A stretch of DNA of 64,000 nucleotides from DASWOJ01 sp964242415 (GTDB lineage Bacteria; Pseudomonadota; Alphaproteobacteria; Acetobacterales; Acetobacteraceae): NCBI GenBank assembly GCA_964242415.1, contig CAXTAT010000005.1, positions 124,001 to 188,000 on the forward strand, read 5' to 3'. The position numbers and the translations under genes are program-made. Of the stretch, positions 18,895-27,095 are shown in pieces. Below the pieces are notes generated by a model, which was not told where the DNA came from, made no database searches, and was given only the letters and a program-made list of their open reading frames with translations. The stretch's first letter is position 1, and each line of letters begins with the position of its first letter.

Positions 18895-20418
18895 ATGGCA
18901 GCAGATGCGGACGGGCAGGGACGGCCGCAAGGCGATGCTGCCACCAGCCGGGCCAGGCCGCCCGTGGTGCCATGGACGCACGACCTGGTGGTGATCGGCG
19001 CCGGGGCCGCCGGCCTCACCGCAGCGGGCGGCGCCGCGCGCTTGGGGCTGCGGGTGGCCCTGATCGAGCGCGACCGCATGGGCGGCGAATGCCTCAACAC
19101 CGGCTGCGTGCCGTCCAAGGCCCTGCTGGCCGCCGCCCGGCGCGCCCACCTGATGCGGACCGGGGCAGCCCTCGGCGTCACCGCCGAGGGCGTGAGCGTG
19201 GACTTCGCCCAGGTCTCCGCGCACGTGCAGGAGGCGATCACCGCCATCGCGCCGCACGACTCCGCCGAGCGCTTCCAGGCCTGGGGCGTCGAGGTCATCC
19301 ACGGCACCGCCCGCTTCACCGCCCGCCGCGGCGTCGAAGTCGGCGTCCGGCTGCTGACGGCACCGCGCATCGTGGTGGCCGCCGGGTCCCGGCCGGCGAT
19401 CCCCGCCATCGAGGGCCTGCGAGGGGTGCCCTACCTCACGAACGAGACCCTGTTCGCCCTGGACCGCCTGCCGGGGCACCTGGTGATCCTGGGCGGCGGC
19501 CCGATGGGACTGGAGATGGCGCAGGCATTCCGCCGCCTAGGCTCCACGGTGACCGTCATCGAACCCGGCCGCCTGCTGTCGCACGCCGACCCCGAGGCCG
19601 TGGCGGTCGTGGTGGCGCAGCTTGCCGCAGACGGCGTGGACCTGCGGCCCGGAACGCAGGCGACCCGTGTCATGGCGGTGCCCGGCGGCGTGCGGATCGA
19701 CATGGCGCGGGGCGCGGCGGTGACCGGCAGCCACCTTCTGGTCGCCGCCGGGCGCACCCCGGCAGTGGAGGGGCTGGGGCTGGCTGCAGCGGGGATCGCC
19801 ACAACCGCGGCAGGCATCACCGTGGACCGGCGGCGGCGGACCAGCAACCGCCACGTCACTGCCATCGGCGACTGCCGGGACGGCCCGCGGCTGACCCATG
19901 CGGCGGGCTATGAGGGCACGCTCGCGGTCGCCAACATCGCCCTGGGCCTGCCGCTGGCGGCCCGCTACGACGCGCTGCCCTCGGTGCTGTACACCGATCC
20001 CGAACTGGCGCAGGTCGGCCTGACCGAGGCCGAGGCGCGGGCGCGATACCGCGCCGTGCGCGTCCACCGGGTGGCATTCGCGGACAACGACCGTGCCATG
20101 GCGGAGGGCGCGACCGCCGGCTTCGTCAAGATCATCCACGCGCGGGGCCGCCCGGTGGGCGTAACGATGGTCGGTGCAGGGGCGGGGGAGTTGGCGCTGC
20201 CCTGGGTGCTGGCGATGGGCGGGCGGGCATCAACCTGGGCGGTGTCGGGCGCCATAGTGCCCTACCCAACGCGCTCGGACGCCTCAAAGGCGGTTGCCTT
20301 CTCCGCCTACGAGGGCCTGCTCTTCGGCCGCCTGGCGCGGAGCTGGGCACGCACCCTGGCCGCCCTACGCCGCCGCACCAACCCTTCCCCCTCTCCCTCC
20401 GGGAGAGGGCCGGGGTGA
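18895..20418 (+). CDS. Class I pyridine nucleotide-disulfide oxidoreductase
   Basis: The FAD- and NAD(P)-binding protein has DLVVIGAGAAGLTAAGGAA, the redox-active CLNTGCVPSK, a second Rossmann motif (ILGGGPMGLEMAQAF) and the FAD site AIGDCRDG. The C-terminal dimer domain ends IVPYPTRSDASK, lacking the His-Glu pair of lipoamide dehydrogenase, so it resembles mercuric-reductase-like or uncharacterised members. The last dozen residues, NPSPSPSGRGPG, are encoded by the REP element at 20383, which also supplies the stop. Start ATG 18895 gives 507 residues; GTG 18964 is an alternative closer to the fold. Confidence 0.85.
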   Translation: MAADADGQGRPQGDAATSRARPPVVPWTHDLVVIGAGAAGLTAAGGAARLGLRVALIERDRMGGECLNTGCVPSKALLAAARRAHLMRTGAALGVTAEGVSVDFAQVSAHVQEAITAIAPHDSAERFQAWGVEVIHGTARFTARRGVEVGVRLLTAPRIVVAAGSRPAIPAIEGLRGVPYLTNETLFALDRLPGHLVILGGGPMGLEMAQAFRRLGSTVTVIEPGRLLSHADPEAVAVVVAQLAADGVDLRPGTQATRVMAVPGGVRIDMARGAAVTGSHLLVAAGRTPAVEGLGLAAAGIATTAAGITVDRRRRTSNRHVTAIGDCRDGPRLTHAAGYEGTLAVANIALGLPLAARYDALPSVLYTDPELAQVGLTEAEARARYRAVRVHRVAFADNDRAMAEGATAGFVKIIHARGRPVGVTMVGAGAGELALPWVLAMGGRASTWAVSGAIVPYPTRSDASKAVAFSAYEGLLFGRLARSWARTLAALRRRTNPSPSPSGRGPG

Positions 20419-20524
20419 GGGAAGCGGCAAGCGCCGAATGTGCCCGTTTGAAGGCAAGACCCGCTCCCAGGCACGCGGAACCCCACCCTTGCGGCCTCCC
20501 TCTCCCGAAGGGAGAGGAAGCAGC
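20383..20524. repeat. REP doublet (REPIN-like) between convergent genes, copy 1
   Basis: The left half (CCCTCTCCCTCC, GGGAGAGGG, then CCGGGGTGAGGGAAGCGGC) and an inverted right half (CCTCCCTCTCCC, GAAGGGAGAGGAAGCAGC) are separated by about 75 variable bases. The tips are inverted copies of each other. It separates the oxidoreductase gene from yajC, which converge, and it encodes the tail of the former. Confidence 0.85.
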
Positions 20525-20529
20525 GCAGC

Positions 20530-20862
20530 CTAAGCCTTCACGTCATTCGCAACCACCGGCTTCAAGACCGTCGAGATCGTATCCCGCAGCACCGTCACCC
20601 GCACGTTCTGCGCGATCTCCACCTCAATCTCATCCGACCCCTCCTTCACCCGCTGCACCGTCGCAAGGATGCCGCCGGCCGTCACCACCCGGTCGCCCCG
20701 GCGCAGCGCGGTCAGCATGGCGCGGGTCTGCTTCTGCCGGGTTTGCTGCGGCCGGATCAGCAGGAAGTAGAACACGCCGAAGATCAGCAGCAGCGGCACG
20801 AACTGCGTGGCGTTGGCCAGCAATCCGGATGCGTCCTGGGCGTAGGCGGGAGAAATGAGCAT
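20530..20862 (-). CDS. yajC: Preprotein translocase subunit YajC
   Basis: The 110-residue protein has a single N-terminal membrane helix (FVPLLLIFGVFYFLLIRPQQ) followed by the conserved cytoplasmic KQTRAMLTALRRGDRVVTAGG block. YajC associates with SecDF at the Sec translocon. ATG 20862 has AGGA eight bases upstream and gives the typical length. Unlike the usual yajC-secD-secF order, the next gene downstream here converges on it, so secD and secF are elsewhere. It is divergent from the DUF815 ATPase gene. Confidence 0.95.
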   Translation of the reverse strand: MLISPAYAQDASGLLANATQFVPLLLIFGVFYFLLIRPQQTRQKQTRAMLTALRRGDRVVTAGGILATVQRVKEGSDEIEVEIAQNVRVTVLRDTISTVLKPVVANDVKA

Positions 20863-20969
20863 CGGATGTCCTAAGATGGCAGCAGGCGGTTGCCGAGGTT
20901 GCGGCGGGACCATAGTTTGCCCCCCACCCCCGTCAAGACAACCAAGCCGCCCCAGGAATCCTAAAAACC

Positions 20970-21818
20970 ATGGACCCCCACCTGCTGACCCGCATCGCCG
21001 AGGCGCTGGAGCGCCTGGCCCCACCGCCGCTCGCCGCACCGGACCTGAACGGCGCCGACGCCTTCGTCTGGCAGCCCGCGACCGGCGAGCTGATCCCGGT
21101 CCCGCAGGTGTCCCGCGTGGACATCCGGCTGCTGCACGGCGTGGACCGCCAGAAGCGCCAGGTGCTGGACAACACCCTACGCTTCGCCCGCGGCTTCCCG
21201 GCCAACAACGCCATGCTGTGGGGCGCCCGCGGCATGGGCAAGTCCTCCCTGGTCAAGGCCGCCCACGCCGCCGCCAACGCCGCCGCACCCGGCAGCCTCG
21301 CGCTCATCGAAATCCACCGCGAGGACATCCGCACCCTGCCCGACCTGCTGAACCTGCTGCGCCCCCGGGACCGCCGCTGCCTGATCCTGTGCGACGACCT
21401 GTCGTTCGAGCGCGAGGACGCCGACTACAAGGCGCTGAAGTCCGTGCTCGACGGCGGCATCGAGGGCCGCCCGGCCAACGTGCTGTTCTACGCCACCAGC
21501 AACCGCCGCCACCTGATGCCGCGCGACATGATCGAGAACGAGCGTGCGACCGCCATCAACCCCTCCGAGGCGACCGAGGAGAAGGTGTCGCTGTCCGATC
21601 GCTTCGGCCTGTGGATTGGCTTCCACAACTGCGACCAGGCGGCCTTCCGCGCCATGGTCGAGGGCTACGCCGACGCACTGGCCCTGCCGATCAGCCGGGA
21701 GGACCTGCACCTGCAGGCCAACGAGTGGTCGATGACGCGCGGCGCGCGCTCCGGCCGGGTGGCGTGGCAGTTCATCCAGGACCTGGCGGGACGGCTGGGC
21801 GAAGCGAGGGCAGCGTGA
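20970..21818 (+). CDS. DUF815 AAA-type ATPase
   Basis: This 282-residue protein has a Walker A motif (GARGMGKSSLVKA), a Walker B (LILCDDLSFERED) and a sensor-1-like FYATSNRRHLMPRD. The order RLLHGVDRQKRQVLDNT before the Walker A marks the DUF815 family. These ATPases are common beside yajC in alphaproteobacteria; their client is unknown. It overlaps the next gene by four bases (GTGA). Confidence 0.9.
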   Translation: MDPHLLTRIAEALERLAPPPLAAPDLNGADAFVWQPATGELIPVPQVSRVDIRLLHGVDRQKRQVLDNTLRFARGFPANNAMLWGARGMGKSSLVKAAHAAANAAAPGSLALIEIHREDIRTLPDLLNLLRPRDRRCLILCDDLSFEREDADYKALKSVLDGGIEGRPANVLFYATSNRRHLMPRDMIENERATAINPSEATEEKVSLSDRFGLWIGFHNCDQAAFRAMVEGYADALALPISREDLHLQANEWSMTRGARSGRVAWQFIQDLAGRLGEARAA

Positions 21819-22672
21819 CAGAGAACCCACAGGCCATCCGCCGCCGCTTGGGCGACACGACGGTGACGGCGTTGTTCGACGGCTACCTCAGCCCGCCGTT
21901 CGGGGTGCTGCTCGGGATCGAGGAGGCGGAGGCCGCCGCGCTGCTGCAACAGGCATTCCGCCAGCCGGCGCTGCGGTTCAACGTCAACGCCTTCCTGGTG
22001 CAGTCGCCGGGCCGGACGGTGCTGATCGACACCGGCGGCGGGTCGGGCATGGGTGCGACCCTGGGCCGGCTGCCGGCGGCGCTGGCCGAGGCCGGGGTCG
22101 CCCCCGCGGACATCGGCACGGTGCTGCTGACCCACATGCACGGTGACCACTGGGGCGGCCTGGCCACGCCGGACGGGCAGCCGGTGTTCCCGAACGCCGA
22201 ACTGGTGGTGTCCGCGCCGGAGGCTGCCTACTGGCTCGACAGCGCCCGCGCCGCCGATGCGCCCGACGCGGTCACGAAGGCCCGGTTCACCGGCGCCCAA
22301 GCGGCGGTTGCGCCCTACCGCGAGCGGATGCGGACCTTCACCGCGACCGACGTGCTCCCCGGCATCCAGGCCGTGCCGTTGCCCGGCCACTCGCCGGGCC
22401 ACACGGGCTACTTGATCGAGGCGGATGAGCCATTGCTGATCTGGGGCGACGCCATGCATGCGCCGGACGTGCAGGCGCCCCGCCCCGAGGTCGGCGTGCG
22501 CTTCGACAGCGACCCGGCCGCCGCTATCGCCTCCCGCCGGCGCGTGCTGGACATGGCGGCGGCCGACTGTTTGCTGGTGGCCGGGATGCACCTGCACTTC
22601 CCGGCATTCTCGCACGTCGCCCGGGCGGCCGAAGGCTACGCACTAATACCCGACCTCTGGGCGACAGAGTAG
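21815..22672 (+). CDS. MBL-fold metallohydrolase
   Basis: Starting at GTG 21815, overlapping the ATPase stop, the 285-residue protein has the binuclear zinc motif THMHGDHWGGL, then LPGHSPGHTGYLI, WGDAMHAPD and GMHLHFP, which complete the ligand set of the metallo-beta-lactamase fold. It resembles the quorum-quenching lactonase/AttM-like branch in layout, but the substrate is not deducible. The stop is five bases before a REP doublet. Confidence 0.9.
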   Translation: MTENPQAIRRRLGDTTVTALFDGYLSPPFGVLLGIEEAEAAALLQQAFRQPALRFNVNAFLVQSPGRTVLIDTGGGSGMGATLGRLPAALAEAGVAPADIGTVLLTHMHGDHWGGLATPDGQPVFPNAELVVSAPEAAYWLDSARAADAPDAVTKARFTGAQAAVAPYRERMRTFTATDVLPGIQAVPLPGHSPGHTGYLIEADEPLLIWGDAMHAPDVQAPRPEVGVRFDSDPAAAIASRRRVLDMAAADCLLVAGMHLHFPAFSHVARAAEGYALIPDLWATE

Positions 22673-22676
22673 CCCG

Positions 22677-22832
22677 CCTTCTCCCTCTCCCTCCGGGAGA
22701 GGGCCGGGGTGAGGGGGTCTTCGCGGGGAAGTGGGAAACCATGGACGCGGTTGGACCGAGGCGTTCGCAGGCTGGGGACCGCGCCGTAAGCCCCCCTTAG
22801 CCCAACCCTCTTCCAGCGGAAGAGGAAGCAGA
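22677..22832. repeat. REP doublet between convergent genes, copy 2
   Basis: The left half at 22680-22718 (CTCCCTCTCCCTCC, GGGAGAGGGCCGGGGTGAGG) and the inverted right half at 22799-22832 (CCCAACCCTCTTCC, GGAAGAGGAAGCAG) are about 80 bases apart. The element fills the space between the metallohydrolase and serS and encodes the last residues and stop of serS. Confidence 0.85.
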
Positions 22833-24095
22833 AATCACCTCCACCCCACCCATATACGGCACCAGCACACCCGGCACGGCAATCCCCCCATCCGCCTGCT
22901 GGTAAGTCTCCATCACCGCAATCAGCGCCCGCCCCAGCGCCACGCCGGACCCGTTCAGCGTATGCACCGGCCCGGCCGCCTTACCATCGGCGCCACGCAG
23001 CCGGGCATTCATCCGCCGGGCCTGGAACGCACGCGTGTTGCTGCAACTGCTGATCTCCCGCCAAGCCCCCTGCCCCGGCAGCCAAACCTCCAGGTCATAG
23101 GTCTTGGCCGCACCGAACCCAGTATCCCCCGCACACAGCAGCACCCGGCGGAACGGCAGCTCCAACCCGCGCAGCACGGCTTCCGCGCACGCCGTCATCC
23201 GCTCATGCTCATCGGCACTGGCATCAGGGTGGGTAATGCTGACCAGCTCCACCTTGCGAAATTGATGCTGCCGCAGCATCCCGCGCGTATCCCGCCCGGC
23301 AGCGCCAGCCTCGCTGCGGAAGCACTCCGACAGCGCGGTAACCCGGATCGGCAGGTGCTCCGCCGCCACGATCTCGTCCATGACCAGGCTGGTCAGCGGC
23401 ACCTCGGCGGTCGGGATCAGCCAGCGGCCATCCGTGGTGCGGAACAGGTCGTCGGCAAACTTCGGCAGCTTGTCCGTGCCATACGCGGCGGCATCGTTGA
23501 CCAGCAACGGTACCTGCACCTCGGTATAGCCGTGCTCCCCGGTGTGCAGGTCCAGCATGAACTGGCCCAACGCCCGCTCCATCCGCGCCAGCCCGCCGCG
23601 CAGCAGGGTAAAGCGGCTGCCGGACATGCGGGCGGCGCGCTCGAAATCCATGCCGCCCAGCGCCTCGCCAAGCTGAAAGTGCTCCAGGGCTGGGAAATTC
23701 GTGGCCCGGGCCTCGCCATGCTGCTGGACGACGACGTTGCCGCTCTCATCCGCGCCATCCGGCACCTCCGGGTCGAGCACATTGGGCAGCACCGCCAACT
23801 CGGCAGGGATGGCCGCATCCAACTCCGCCGCACGCGCCTCGAACGCCGCCATTTCGTCCCGCAGGACCGTCGCCTCGGCCTCCAGCGCGGACGTGTCAGC
23901 CCCGGTGCGGCGGCCCTGCCCGACCTGCTTGGCGAGCGCGTTGCGGCGCGACTGCCGGTCCTGCACCGCCGTCAGCGCCGCCCGGCGCTCGGCGTCCACC
24001 GCCAGCAGGCGCCCGGCCACCGGCGGCAGGCCGCGCCGCGCCATCGCAGAGTCGAACCCGGCCGGGTCCGAACGGATCGCGCGAATGTCGTGCAT
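22797..24095 (-). CDS. serS: Seryl-tRNA synthetase
   Basis: This cytosolic class II synthetase charges tRNA-Ser. The 432 residues hold the N-terminal antiparallel coiled coil that grips the tRNA long arm (about residues 30-100), motif 2 (ALSECFRSEAGAAGRDTRGM, HQFRKVELVSI) and motif 3 (GSGVALGRALIAVMETYQ). The natural C-terminus after PYMGGVEVIS is followed by SASSSAGRGLG, which is REP-element sequence. Its ATG overlaps the tatC stop by one base (TGATG). Confidence 0.97.
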   Translation of the reverse strand: MHDIRAIRSDPAGFDSAMARRGLPPVAGRLLAVDAERRAALTAVQDRQSRRNALAKQVGQGRRTGADTSALEAEATVLRDEMAAFEARAAELDAAIPAELAVLPNVLDPEVPDGADESGNVVVQQHGEARATNFPALEHFQLGEALGGMDFERAARMSGSRFTLLRGGLARMERALGQFMLDLHTGEHGYTEVQVPLLVNDAAAYGTDKLPKFADDLFRTTDGRWLIPTAEVPLTSLVMDEIVAAEHLPIRVTALSECFRSEAGAAGRDTRGMLRQHQFRKVELVSITHPDASADEHERMTACAEAVLRGLELPFRRVLLCAGDTGFGAAKTYDLEVWLPGQGAWREISSCSNTRAFQARRMNARLRGADGKAAGPVHTLNGSGVALGRALIAVMETYQQADGGIAVPGVLVPYMGGVEVISASSSAGRGLG

Positions 24096-24886
24096 CAGAC
24101 GTCAACCGGCTTCTGCTCGACCAGCCCGGCCGTGAAGATGGAAATCTCGTACAGCAGGATCAGCGGCACCGCCAACCCGGTCTGCGTAATGACATCCGGC
24201 GGCGTGATGATCGCCGCAATGACGAACATGCCGACATAGGCATAGCGCCGGTACTTCTTCAGCCCGCGCGAGGTGATGATGCCCACCTTGGCGAGCAGGG
24301 TCAGCAGCACCGGCAACTGGAACGCCAGCCCGAACGCAAAGATCAGCCGCATCACCAGGCCCAGGTACTCGCTGACCTTGGCCTCCAGCTGCACCGGCAG
24401 GCCCCCCGCGCCGTCCGTGGTCTCGAAGCTCAGGAAGAACGTCCACGCAGCGGGGAACACGAAGTAGTACGCCAGCGCCGCCCCGGCCACGAACAGCACC
24501 GGCGTCGCCAGCAGGAACGGCAGGAACGCCCGCTTCTCGCTGCGATAAAGCCCCGGCGCCACGAACATGTAGATCTGCGTCGCCACCACCGGGAACGACA
24601 GGAACGCCGCCCCGAAGAACCCCACCTTCAGGTAGGTGAAGAACGCCTCATACAGCGCGGTGTAGATCAGCCGCCGGTTGCCGCCCCTGGTAATCAGGAT
24701 GTTGGCCAGCGGCTGCGCCAGGAACGAGTAGATCGCCGTGCTGAAGTGGTAGCAGATGAAAAAGCACAGCAGGAACGCACCCATCGACCACAGCAGCCGT
24801 GTCCGCAACTCGATCAGGTGATCGAGCAGCGGCATCGGCTTGTCGTTGATCGGATCGTCCACGGCGGGAGCGTCGGGGGTCGCCAA
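24095..24886 (-). CDS. tatC: Sec-independent translocase TatC
   Basis: The 263-residue inner-membrane core of the twin-arginine translocase has six hydrophobic segments and the conserved cytoplasmic N-terminus MPLLDHLIELRTRLLWS, which binds the RR signal. PALYRSEKR-type loop sequence (FVAPGLYRSEKRAFLPF) and the C-terminal VGMFVIAAIITPPDVITQ complete the match. The start is TTG 24886, 18 bases after tatB; GTG 24862 is possible. The Tat-dependent bicupin in this window is a plausible client. Confidence 0.95.
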   Translation of the reverse strand: MATPDAPAVDDPINDKPMPLLDHLIELRTRLLWSMGAFLLCFFICYHFSTAIYSFLAQPLANILITRGGNRRLIYTALYEAFFTYLKVGFFGAAFLSFPVVATQIYMFVAPGLYRSEKRAFLPFLLATPVLFVAGAALAYYFVFPAAWTFFLSFETTDGAGGLPVQLEAKVSEYLGLVMRLIFAFGLAFQLPVLLTLLAKVGIITSRGLKKYRRYAYVGMFVIAAIITPPDVITQTGLAVPLILLYEISIFTAGLVEQKPVDV

Positions 24887-24904
24887 GGTCTCGGATACCT
24901 GCGG

Positions 24905-25462
24905 TTAGGCGTGCAGCGGCGGCTGGTGCGCGTCCGCGGGGGGAGGCATGGCCGGGGCAGCAGGCGTTGCAGGCACGGACGGCACGGCCTCGGGCAGAAC
25001 GGCCCCAGGAACAACGGCCCCAGGAACAACGGCCCCAGGCAGGGCAGCATCCGGCGCCGCAATCACATGCTCGGCGGCGGCGGGCACCACCGTCTCGGGC
25101 AGCGGTGGCGTCTCCGTCAGCGGCGGCGGCGTGGTCAGCGTGTCCGATGTCGTCACCGGCGGCCGGGTCTCGAACGGAGTCTCCGACATCGTCTTGCGGA
25201 TCGTCCCGTCGTTATCGACGGCGCTGAGGATCTTGCCCTTGATGTCCATGCGGCGGATGTCGTTGATCTGGTCGCGCACCTCATGCAGGTTGGCCTCGCG
25301 GACCATCTCGTCCACGTGGACCTGGAACTCCCCCGCCATGCGCCGGGCCTTCTTGACCGCTTCGGCGACGGCCTTGATGGCGACGGGCATGTCCTTGGGG
25401 CCGATGGCGATCAGGGCGACCACGCCGATCAGCGCAATCTCGGACCAAGCAAAATCGAACAT
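24905..25462 (-). CDS. tatB: Sec-independent translocase TatB
   Basis: The N-terminus MFDFAWSEIALIGVVALIAIG is a TatB membrane helix with a Glu at position 8, then an amphipathic helix (PVAIKAVAEAVKKARRMAGE). TatB hands Tat substrates to TatC. The acidic/proline-rich C-terminal tail is long (about 100 residues) and contains three VVPGA repeats from a 15-base tandem repeat. No tatA lies between it and scpB, where it often occurs in relatives. Confidence 0.92.
   Translation of the reverse strand: MFDFAWSEIALIGVVALIAIGPKDMPVAIKAVAEAVKKARRMAGEFQVHVDEMVREANLHEVRDQINDIRRMDIKGKILSAVDNDGTIRKTMSETPFETRPPVTTSDTLTTPPPLTETPPLPETVVPAAAEHVIAAPDAALPGAVVPGAVVPGAVLPEAVPSVPATPAAPAMPPPADAHQPPLHA
25001..25045. 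repeat. 15-base tandem repeat inside tatB
   Basis: Two identical copies of GGCCCCAGGAACAAC (25001-25030) and a diverged third (25031-25045) encode repeated VVPGA in the disordered TatB tail. Confidence 0.85.
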
Positions 25463-25523
25463 GGCAGTCTTAACCCCTCCATAGGTGTCCTAGCACGGGT
25501 ATGGTGGCTGGGGAACCGCGGTG

Positions 25524-26129
25524 CTAGGGCGCACCCGCGCCGTCCGCCGCCGGGTCGTCGCGCACCAGGTCCTCCCGCCGCGGCAGGTCGCGCAGGCTGC
25601 GCAGCCCGAACTGCGCCAGGAACGCCGGGGTGGTGCCCCACAGCGTCGGGCGGCCCGGCGCCTCCTTGCGCCCGCGCGGCTCGATCAGCCCGCTTTCCAG
25701 CAGCGCGTCCATCGTCGCCTGGCCCAGGCTGGCGCCGCGCACCGTCTCGATGTCGGTGCGGGTGGCGGGCTGGTGATAGGCGATCACCGCCAGGCACTCC
25801 ATGGCGGCGCGCGGCAGCCGGCGGGGCTGCGCCACGACGCGGGTCAGGCGCGGCGCCAGGTCGGGGGCAGTGCGGAACTGCCAAGCGCCGGCGACCTCCA
25901 CCAGCTCGATCCCGCCGCCAGCGTGGCGGTCCCGGACGGCGGCCAACACGGCGTCGGCATCCAGCGACGGAGGCAGCAACCGGGCAACATGGCTGGCCGG
26001 AACCGGCTCGGCGCTGGCGAACAGCAGCGCCTCGGTTAGCCTCACCGCGTCGGCCACACCGTCGTCTGCCAGGTCGGTCCCAACCTGCTCGGCCCCCGCT
26101 GCATCAGTCACTATTGTATCGACGGCCAT
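25524..26129 (-). CDS. scpB: Segregation and condensation protein ScpB
   Basis: The 201-residue protein has tandem winged-helix domains (LTEALLFASAEPVPASHVARLL and LAVIAYHQPATRTDIETVRG, then GRPTLWGTTPAFLAQFGL), the ScpB signature. ScpB dimerises and binds ScpA to form the kleisin complex on SMC that compacts and segregates chromosomes. A palindromic repeat separates it from scpA upstream, so the usual scpA-scpB overlap is lost. Confidence 0.95.
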   Translation of the reverse strand: MAVDTIVTDAAGAEQVGTDLADDGVADAVRLTEALLFASAEPVPASHVARLLPPSLDADAVLAAVRDRHAGGGIELVEVAGAWQFRTAPDLAPRLTRVVAQPRRLPRAAMECLAVIAYHQPATRTDIETVRGASLGQATMDALLESGLIEPRGRKEAPGRPTLWGTTPAFLAQFGLRSLRDLPRREDLVRDDPAADGAGAP

Positions 26130-26160
26130 TCGCTCTGACCCTTATGCCATTGCATCGCAA

Positions 26161-26282
26161 GCCGTCATCGCGAGCCACCCTCGCGGCGCGGCAAAGGGGG
26201 CCGCCAGCACCAACATCCAGTCCTGGCAGCCCTGGATTGCCAAGCCGCAGGCACCCCTCGCAACAACGCGCTCCGGGCGCCA
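26161..26282. repeat. GTCATTGCGAG-family repeat, copy 3
   Basis: GCCGTCATCGCGAGCC at the left, GCGGCAAAGGGGGCCGCCAGC inside, and CCCTGGATTGCCAAGCCGCAG then CCTCGCAACAACG toward the right match the family with decay at the right tip. It lies between scpA and scpB. Confidence 0.65.
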
Positions 26283-26312
26283 CAAAACCGTCAGCGCGCA
26301 TGGCGGTTGCGA

Positions 26313-27095
26313 TCACTCCCGCACGGCCCCGCCACCGGCCCGCAGCAGGATCGGGCTGAACGGCTGGTCCTGCCGCAGCTCGACCGCCCCGCCCCGGGCC
26401 ATCTCCAGCCCGGCCAGCAAGGTGCTCGCAAGCGCCGCGCGCCGCGCCAGCGGGTCCACGGCGGGCACCGGCAGGAAACGGTCGAGCGCGACCCAGCCAA
26501 CCTGCTGCCCCAGCATCGCCGCCAGCCGGTCCATGGCGTCCTGCACGCTCCACAGCACCATGCGGCCCGGCCGGTAGGTCCGCCGCCGCGCCATGCGGCG
26601 CACCGCGCCCAAGTAGCCGCGCAGCAGCCCCGGCAAATCCGCCGCCAGCCGGGACCGGTCCAGCAGCACCAGCCGCTCCGGCGCTCCCCGCGTGAGGACG
26701 TCCCGCCCCAACTGCGGCCGGCCTGCCAGCCAGGCCGCCGCGGCCCGGATCGCCTCCAGTTCCTGCAGCCGGGAGGCCAGGGTCTCGGCGGCCATCTCCG
26801 CCTCGCCTTCGTCCTCGCTGGGCGGCAACAGCAGCCGGGACTTCAGCCACGTCAGCCAGGCCGCCATCACCAGCCAGTCCGCCGCAAGCTCCAGCCGTAC
26901 CTCGCCGGCGCCCTCGACGACGGCGAGGAACTGCTCGACGAGGGACAGGATGGAGATCGGGCGCAGGTCAAGCTTCTGCCGCCGCGCCAGGTCGAGCAGC
27001 AGGTCCATCGGCCCCTCGAAGCCGTCAAGCTGGACGACAGGCGCACCAAGCACGCCGGGGGTGCCGAAAACACCGGGGTCACTGCGATCAGGCAT
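26313..27095 (-). CDS. scpA: Segregation and condensation protein ScpA
   Basis: This is the kleisin subunit of the bacterial SMC complex. The 260 residues include the diagnostic VQLDGFEGPMDLLLDLARRQ, LDLRPISILSLVEQFL and ADWLVMAAWLTWLKSRLLLP in the N-terminal SMC-head-binding part. A winged-helix C-terminus is less conserved. ATG 27095 lies eight bases inside the end of the M50 protease gene, giving tight coupling. Confidence 0.95.
   Translation of the reverse strand: MPDRSDPGVFGTPGVLGAPVVQLDGFEGPMDLLLDLARRQKLDLRPISILSLVEQFLAVVEGAGEVRLELAADWLVMAAWLTWLKSRLLLPPSEDEGEAEMAAETLASRLQELEAIRAAAAWLAGRPQLGRDVLTRGAPERLVLLDRSRLAADLPGLLRGYLGAVRRMARRRTYRPGRMVLWSVQDAMDRLAAMLGQQVGWVALDRFLPVPAVDPLARRAALASTLLAGLEMARGGAVELRQDQPFSPILLRAGGGAVRE

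Noticed and set aside
17959..19479. A 506-codon minus-strand frame covering both the hydroxylase and part of the oxidoreductase gene
   Set aside because: Only the part up to 18894 shows family motifs; the rest is antisense to a clear FAD enzyme.
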